In this document: in pieces, positions 6,508 to 10,113 of the stretch
Position numbering within the stretch: position 1 is the stretch's first letter
Layout: each line of letters starts with the position of its first letter
Assembly: GCA_947456005.1 (NCBI GenBank)
Contig: CANGRP010000076.1
Span: forward strand, 1-10,113
Source of the DNA: Caulobacteraceae bacterium
GTDB taxonomy: Bacteria > Pseudomonadota > Alphaproteobacteria > Caulobacterales > Caulobacteraceae
Reading direction: 5' to 3'
Length of the DNA stretch: 10,113 nt
Program-made: the position numbers and the translations under genes
The notes under the pieces: generated by a model
The model's input: the letters and a program-made list of their open reading frames with translations, nothing else
Database searches by the model: none
Told to the model about the DNA's origin: nothing

Positions 6508-8250
6508 TCAGGCGCCGCGTGTTCCCCTGTTGAGGAGGACGCGCCGGAGCCCCTCCTTGAAGAAAGCGTTCCAACGGCTGTCGACAAAGGGCAGCCAGTC
6601 GATGTTGTTGTCGTCGAAGCCGGGGCAGGCCCGGCCCATCGTCTCGATGGCCATGGCGACGCCATGTGTATCGCCGCCCCTCGCCAGGGCGTTGATCTTG
6701 ACGACATGCGCCAGCCAGTAGGCGGGGTGCCGGATGAGGGACTGCTCCGCCAGGTCGGCGGCTTCTGTCCAGCGACCGATCATGCACTCGGCCGTCGCAA
6801 GTTCACCCAGGGTATGGAAGGCGAAGGGGTCGCTGGGGCTGAGGCGCAGGGCGGTCTGAAGGCTTGCCAGCGCCTCCTCCGGCCGTCCGGCCATGTTCAG
6901 CGCCGAGCCGCGTACGGCGTGGCCCAGGGGAAGGCTCGGATTCAGCTCAATGGCGCGTTCGCAAAGCGCCTGCGCCCGCCCTGTGTTGCGCACCAGAAGC
7001 TCATACCCGCCAAGAATGGCGTAGGCCCGGCCATCCTCGGGGTCGGCGCGCATGGCGTCACGGGCAAGGCGTGACCATTCCCGCATCTCTTCGGGCTTCA
7101 CCCGCTCCGCCCAGTTGCTCCAGCCGATCCGCCAGGAGGCCTGCACCAGGACCTCGGGGTTCTCCGGCTCCAGGCGCAACGCCTCCTCGATGAAGTCCTT
7201 TGCGATCTCGGAGTCCCGGCGGGTCATCCGGTTCAGGTGCCAGCGAGACTTCCAGATCAGTGTATTGACGTCCCGGCTGGTCGCCGGGCGGGAAACGGCG
7301 CGGGACTGTTCGGCATGGTCGATCTTCGCCGACAGGATGGCGGTCAGGTCGTCCAGGAGGGGCGCCAGGCTCTTGTTTGAAAGGCTGCCTGGCAGGTCGA
7401 ACCGCTTTGACCAGATGACCTGGGAGGTTTCCGTGTCAATCGCAGAGACTGTCAGCAGGAAGTCCTCCCCGGCGCTACGGAGACGGCCCTCGACGAGGTA
7501 ACGGGCGCCCAGGCTCTGGCCGGCCGACTTCGGGTCGAGGTCCTCCGATCGCAGGAGGAAGCTGGAGTTCCGGGCGATCACGGGGAGCCAGCGAAGCCGG
7601 CACAACTGATCGATCAGGTCCTCGCTGATCCCTTCGGCGGCAAAGTCCAGGGCGGCGTCGCCTGTCTGGTTCTGGAACCGCAATACCGCCACCGCAGGGC
7701 GGCCCTCGAACCCCGGGGCAGGCTGGCTGAGGTCAAGGACGTGGCGGGGAAGCGGCGGGAAGCTCTGCGCCGCCGCCTCCCAGGCGAGGGACTCGGCGTG
7801 GACCAGGGCTCGCTGTTCCCGGAGCCAGTCCTCGAAACCTTCCTCCCCGGGGATGTCCAGGCCTTCCAGGAAGTCAGACGATCCCCTGGGCGAGGGTGTT
7901 TCGTTCTCGTTCGCCGCTCCCGGAACCGGGATGTCGAACCGGGCCAGCGGCAGGTTGAGGCGCACCCGGGCGCCTTCGGTGAGCAGAAGGGGTTCCGGCT
8001 GGTCGGCCAGCAGCTTCCGAAGGTTGGCCAGCTCGCGCCGGAGGCTGGTCTGGGCCTGGCTGGAGGCGCGCGAACCCCACAGCTTGTCCTGGAGGAACTG
8101 TCGCGTTCGCTCACCGTCCCGTCCCGTCGCGAGGAGGGCGATGAGGCCAACCGATTTCCTGCTCGCGACTTCCACCCGCGCCCCGTCCATGCCCTCGAGC
8201 CGGAAGGCTCCCATCAGCCGGACAGAGTAAATTCCGGATCTCATCGTCAT
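6508..8250 (-). CDS. SARP/OmpR-like winged-helix regulator with TolB-like domain and TPR repeats
   Basis: Probable cytoplasmic transcription regulator of 580 residues. Residues 8-102 fit an OmpR/SARP-type winged helix: an opening beta strand (VRLMGAFRLEG), a KSVGLIALLA helix and a helix-turn-helix region around SLRRELANLRKLL (69-81). Residues 126-160 (FLEGLDI, EEGFEDWLREQR) resemble the start of a bacterial transcriptional activation domain. Residues 184-285 resemble the TolB-like N-terminal domain of such regulators: AVAVLRFQNQTGD, EGISEDLIDQL, ARYLVEGRLR, and QVIWSKRFD. The rest is helical TPR-like repeats (about 345-520, e.g. CERAIELNPSLPLGHAVRG). There is no receiver domain with a phosphorylatable Asp and no membrane helix, so the signal may be a ligand or protein bound by the TolB/TPR part. 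The ATG at 8250 follows GGGG by eight bases; ATG 8244 is a possible alternative. It is first in the unit with the membrane protein and fusion enzyme and is the likely regulator of them. Confidence 0.85.
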   Translation of the reverse strand: MTMRSGIYSVRLMGAFRLEGMDGARVEVASRKSVGLIALLATGRDGERTRQFLQDKLWGSRASSQAQTSLRRELANLRKLLADQPEPLLLTEGARVRLNLPLARFDIPVPGAANENETPSPRGSSDFLEGLDIPGEEGFEDWLREQRALVHAESLAWEAAAQSFPPLPRHVLDLSQPAPGFEGRPAVAVLRFQNQTGDAALDFAAEGISEDLIDQLCRLRWLPVIARNSSFLLRSEDLDPKSAGQSLGARYLVEGRLRSAGEDFLLTVSAIDTETSQVIWSKRFDLPGSLSNKSLAPLLDDLTAILSAKIDHAEQSRAVSRPATSRDVNTLIWKSRWHLNRMTRRDSEIAKDFIEEALRLEPENPEVLVQASWRIGWSNWAERVKPEEMREWSRLARDAMRADPEDGRAYAILGGYELLVRNTGRAQALCERAIELNPSLPLGHAVRGSALNMAGRPEEALASLQTALRLSPSDPFAFHTLGELATAECMIGRWTEAADLAEQSLIRHPAYWLAHVVKINALARGGDTHGVAMAIETMGRACPGFDDNNIDWLPFVDSRWNAFFKEGLRRVLLNRGTRGA

Positions 8251-8267
8251 TCAAACAACCCCGCCGA

Positions 8268-8289
8268 CGCTCCGATGCCCTCGGGAGCG
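8268..8289 (-). repeat. Inverted repeat in the regulator leader
   Basis: CGCTCC (8268-8273) and GGAGCG (8284-8289) are perfect complements; two further pairs (GA with TC) form if one base is bulged, leaving a loop of about five bases. It sits 17 bases upstream of the regulator ATG. There is no T-run, so it is not a standard terminator. It may be an operator dyad or a leader hairpin; at this GC content it could also be chance. Confidence 0.4.
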
Positions 8290-8295
8290 CAGATG

Positions 8296-8311
8296 TTCAC
8301 ACTTTTTTCAC
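8296..8311 (-). promoter_or_regulatory. Direct-repeat pair in 11-base register, proximal to the regulator
   Basis: TTCAC occurs at 8296-8300 and 8307-8311 (GTGAA on the minus strand), so the repeat period is exactly 11 bases. On the minus strand this reads as heptamers CGTGAAA and TGTGAAC separated by four bases. The pair lies 45 bases upstream of the regulator ATG at 8250. Direct repeats at 11-base spacing are the known geometry of binding sites for OmpR/SARP-type winged helices, the fold predicted at the N-terminus of the adjacent regulator. I infer an autoregulatory operator. No convincing -10 element is visible downstream. Confidence 0.55.
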
Positions 8312-8321
8312 GCTGGCCCGC

Positions 8322-8342
8322 CCGGGGAATCCTCTCCCCCGG
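8322..8342. repeat. Inverted repeat CCGGGG / CCCCGG
   Basis: Perfect six-base arms at 8322-8327 and 8337-8342 with a nine-base spacer, between the two direct-repeat clusters. There is no T-run on either side, so it is not a typical terminator. The arms are all G and C, so chance is a real possibility. Confidence 0.3.
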
Positions 8343-8411
8343 ATGATCGAACCTCTACTCGGGAAGGCCCCATGGATTTCCCGCTCAACTCCAGAGAGTC
8401 CTACGATTATC

Positions 8412-8428
8412 CCGGTTACCCCAACCGG
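8412..8428. repeat. Dyad CCGGTT - 5 bases - AACCGG
   Basis: Perfect six-base arms at 8412-8417 and 8423-8428 flank ACCCC, giving a 17-base dyad like a dimeric regulator operator. It lies between the transporter's 3' end and the regulator's upstream region. No T-run follows on either strand. It may be an operator or part of the transporter's transcript end. Confidence 0.35.
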
Positions 8429-8434
8429 CAATGC

Positions 8435-8452
8435 AAAAACCCGCTGTGGGCC
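8435..8452 (-). terminator. Weak candidate intrinsic terminator of the MFS transporter gene
   Basis: On the minus strand, 32 bases after the transporter stop, GGCCC - ACAGC - GGGTT is followed by more T (five in all, 8439-8435). The stem has only three G-C pairs plus two possible G-T pairs, so it is weak. It is the only hairpin-plus-T arrangement I found in this gap. Confidence 0.3.
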
Positions 8453-8478
8453 TCACGCACTTTTCACGAAGAATTCAC
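8452..8478 (-). promoter_or_regulatory. Direct-repeat triplet in 11-base register, distal
   Basis: CTCAC at 8452-8456, TTCAC at 8463-8467 and TTCAC at 8474-8478 repeat with an exact 11-base period. On the minus strand they read as heptamers CGTGAAT, CGTGAAA and CGTGAGG, each separated by four bases, the same unit as in the proximal pair at 8296-8311. The array begins seven bases beyond the transporter stop codon and ends about 200 bases upstream of the regulator start. Same inferred role: binding of the SARP-like regulator in tandem, perhaps with looping between the two clusters. Confidence 0.6.
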
Positions 8479-8484
8479 GCCGGG

Positions 8485-10113
8485 TCACTCGATCGGGGCG
8501 CCCCGCATCTCCCGGACGAAGAATCCGCCGACAATGAGCGTCACCCCGGCGACCACGATCGGGTACCAGAGACCCCGGTAGATATCGCCGGAAGCGGCCA
8601 CCATGGCGAAGGCGGTGGCCGGCAGAAAGCCGCCGAACCAGCCGTTGCCGATATGATAGGGCAGGGACATGGAGGTGTAGCGGATCCGGGCGGGGAACAT
8701 CTCCACCAGGGCCGCGGCGATCGGCCCGTAGACCATGGTCACGTAAAGCACCAGCAGAGTCAGCAGACCCACGACCAGGGGCTTGTTAATCCGGGCCGGG
8801 TCGGCCGTCGCCGGATACCCGGCCTCCGAAAGGGCGGCTCCCAAGGTCTTCGACCAGGCCGCACGGGCATTGGCCAGGTCGGTTCGGGACAGCGCCCTGC
8901 CGTCGATCCCGGCGATCTCGGTCTGGCCGATCCGCACCCGGGCGAGAGTCCCGGCCGGTGCGGCCTCGTTACGATAGCTGACCCCGGCGGTGGCCAGGGC
9001 CGACTTGGCGATGTCGCAGGACGAGGCGAAGGCGCTCTTGCCGACAGGATCGAACTGGAAGGCGCAATCGGCGGGATCGGCGATGACCGTGACCGGCGCC
9101 GAGGCGGTCGCCGCCGCAAGGGCGGGATTCGCCGCCGTGGTCAGGGCCTTGAAGATCGGGAAATAGGTCAGCACCGCCAGCAGGCATCCGACCAGGATGA
9201 TGGGCTTGCGGCCGATCTTGTCCGACAGCCAGCCGAAGATGACGAAGAAGGGCGTGCCGATCAGCAGGGCCGTCGCCACAAGGGTGTTGGTGGTCAGACC
9301 GTCGACCTTGAGCGTCTTCTCGAGGAAGAAGAGGGCGTAGAACTGTCCGGTGTACCAGACCACCGCCTGCCCGGCGGTGAGGCCCACCAGGGCCAGGACG
9401 ACCAGCTTCAGGTTCGCCCGGTTGGCGAAGGCCTCGGCGAGGGGCTTCTTGGAGGTCGTGCCTTCCTCGACCATCTTCTGGAAGACCGGGCTCTCGTTCA
9501 GCTTCAGGCGGATCCAAAGGGACAGGGCCAGGAGGATGGCTGAGACCAGGAAGGGGATGCGCCAGCCCCAGGCCTTGAAGGCCTCCTCGCCGACCTGGGT
9601 CCGGACCAGGATGATGACCACCAGGGACAGGAAGAGGCCCAGGGTCGCCGTGGTCTGGATCCAGCTGGTGTACAGGCCGCGCTTGCCGTCCGGCGCGTGC
9701 TCGGCCACGTAGGTGGCGGCGCCGCCGTACTCGCCGCCCAGGGCCAGGCCCTGCAGCAGGCGAAGGAGCACCAGAATGATGGGCGCAGCGACCCCGATCT
9801 GGCTGTAGTCCGGCAGGAGGCCCACCGCGAAGGTCGACACCCCCATGAGCAGCATGGTGACCAGGAAGGTGTTCTTGCGGCCCCAGAGGTCGCCAAGACG
9901 GCCGAAGACGATGGCCCCGAAGGGACGGACGGCGAAGCCCGCCGCAAACGCCATCAGGGCCAGGATGAACCCCGTCGTCTCGTTCACGCCGGAGAAGAAG
10001 TGCAGGCTGATGAAGGCGGTCAGCGAACCATAGAGGTAGAAGTCGTACCATTCGAAGACCGTGCCGGCGGAGGCCGCCCCCACGATCATCCGGTCATTCC
10101 GCGCCTTGCCCGC
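8485..10113 (-). CDS. MFS transporter, MHS (metabolite:H+ symporter) family, N-terminus outside window
   Basis: Inner-membrane proton-coupled symporter of the ProP/KgtP/ShiA type; substrate not identifiable. The first in-window ATG is at 10089, but the frame is open to the window edge and reads AGKARNDR just before MIVGAASAGT, which fits a typical MHS N-terminus, so the start is probably outside. Counting from 10089 (534 residues): VFEWYDFYLYG at 11-21 is the MHS signature in helix 1, GRLGDLWGRK at 63-72 is MFS motif A, RLLQGLALGGEYGG at 110-123 is in helix 4, and WLSDKIGRKP at 287-296 is the second-half motif A between helices 8 and 9. About twelve helices can be placed. Residues 317-435 form a long extracytoplasmic insertion between helices 9 and 10 with two cysteines (342, 358); I recall similar loops in related alphaproteobacterial transporters. 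The C-terminus is REMRGAPIE. A weak terminator may follow. Confidence 0.9.
   Translation of the reverse strand, partial: AGKARNDRMIVGAASAGTVFEWYDFYLYGSLTAFISLHFFSGVNETTGFILALMAFAAGFAVRPFGAIVFGRLGDLWGRKNTFLVTMLLMGVSTFAVGLLPDYSQIGVAAPIILVLLRLLQGLALGGEYGGAATYVAEHAPDGKRGLYTSWIQTTATLGLFLSLVVIILVRTQVGEEAFKAWGWRIPFLVSAILLALSLWIRLKLNESPVFQKMVEEGTTSKKPLAEAFANRANLKLVVLALVGLTAGQAVVWYTGQFYALFFLEKTLKVDGLTTNTLVATALLIGTPFFVIFGWLSDKIGRKPIILVGCLLAVLTYFPIFKALTTAANPALAAATASAPVTVIADPADCAFQFDPVGKSAFASSCDIAKSALATAGVSYRNEAAPAGTLARVRIGQTEIAGIDGRALSRTDLANARAAWSKTLGAALSEAGYPATADPARINKPLVVGLLTLLVLYVTMVYGPIAAALVEMFPARIRYTSMSLPYHIGNGWFGGFLPATAFAMVAASGDIYRGLWYPIVVAGVTLIVGGFFVREMRGAPIE

Noticed and set aside
8327..8400. 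GANTC sites (8327-8331 and 8396-8400) as evidence of CcrM-type cell-cycle control
   Set aside because: Two sites in this gap are little more than expected by chance for this base composition, and they show no arrangement with the other elements.
8412..8428. CCGGTT/AACCGG dyad as an intrinsic terminator
   Set aside because: No T-run follows the stem on either strand; kept only as a dyad of unknown role.
8431..9543. 370-codon plus-strand frame opposite the MFS transporter
   Set aside because: Low-complexity Gly/Asp/Arg/His-rich product with no recognisable motif; a shadow of the transporter's codon bias.
1..10113. CRISPR array, tRNA, rRNA, insertion sequence or prophage integration signs
   Set aside because: I found no regularly spaced long repeats, cloverleaf-like sequence, transposase or integrase gene, or matching terminal repeats.

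Overview
The window is GC-rich, with coding on both strands and few gaps. It looks like the chromosome of an alphaproteobacterium, most likely from the Caulobacterales (Caulobacter, Phenylobacterium or similar). That placement is an inference from base composition, from the pgk-fba pair of the long class II aldolase type, and from the style of the MHS-type transporter and the SARP/TolB/TPR regulator. No RNA gene is visible to prove it.

Layout: (1) Bases 1-1758, plus strand, hold the 3' part of pgk and a complete class II fructose-bisphosphate aldolase gene in a tight glycolytic/gluconeogenic operon. (2) Bases 1688-8250, minus strand, hold a three-gene unit read right to left: a 580-residue regulator (winged-helix DNA-binding domain, TolB-like domain, TPRs), a 108-residue protein with two membrane helices, and a giant protein of at least 1461 residues. 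The giant joins a cytochrome P450 domain to a membrane-embedded middle region and a C-terminal dye-decolorizing (DyP-type) peroxidase domain. Its 3' end overlaps the 3' end of fba by 71 bases. (3) Bases 8251-8484 are an intergenic region with two clusters of direct repeats in strict 11-base register plus three dyad symmetries. (4) Bases 8485-10113, minus strand, hold an MHS-family MFS transporter with a roughly 120-residue extracytoplasmic insertion. Its 5' end lies outside the window.

The candidate undescribed system is the middle unit. Two heme enzyme domains, one P450 and one peroxidase, sit on one polypeptide with predicted membrane segments, next to a small membrane protein and under a dedicated SARP-like regulator. 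No ferredoxin or reductase gene accompanies the P450. Its I-helix lacks the usual acidic residue of the acid-alcohol pair, and the distal Asp of the DyP motif is Glu. The arrangement recalls, in reversed order, the fungal peroxidase-P450 oxylipin synthases (Ppo/linoleate diol synthases). I infer a peroxide- or hydroperoxide-driven oxidation of a membrane-associated substrate; the substrate cannot be read from the sequence. The 11-base direct repeats upstream of the regulator have the geometry expected for an OmpR/SARP-type DNA-binding domain and suggest autoregulation.
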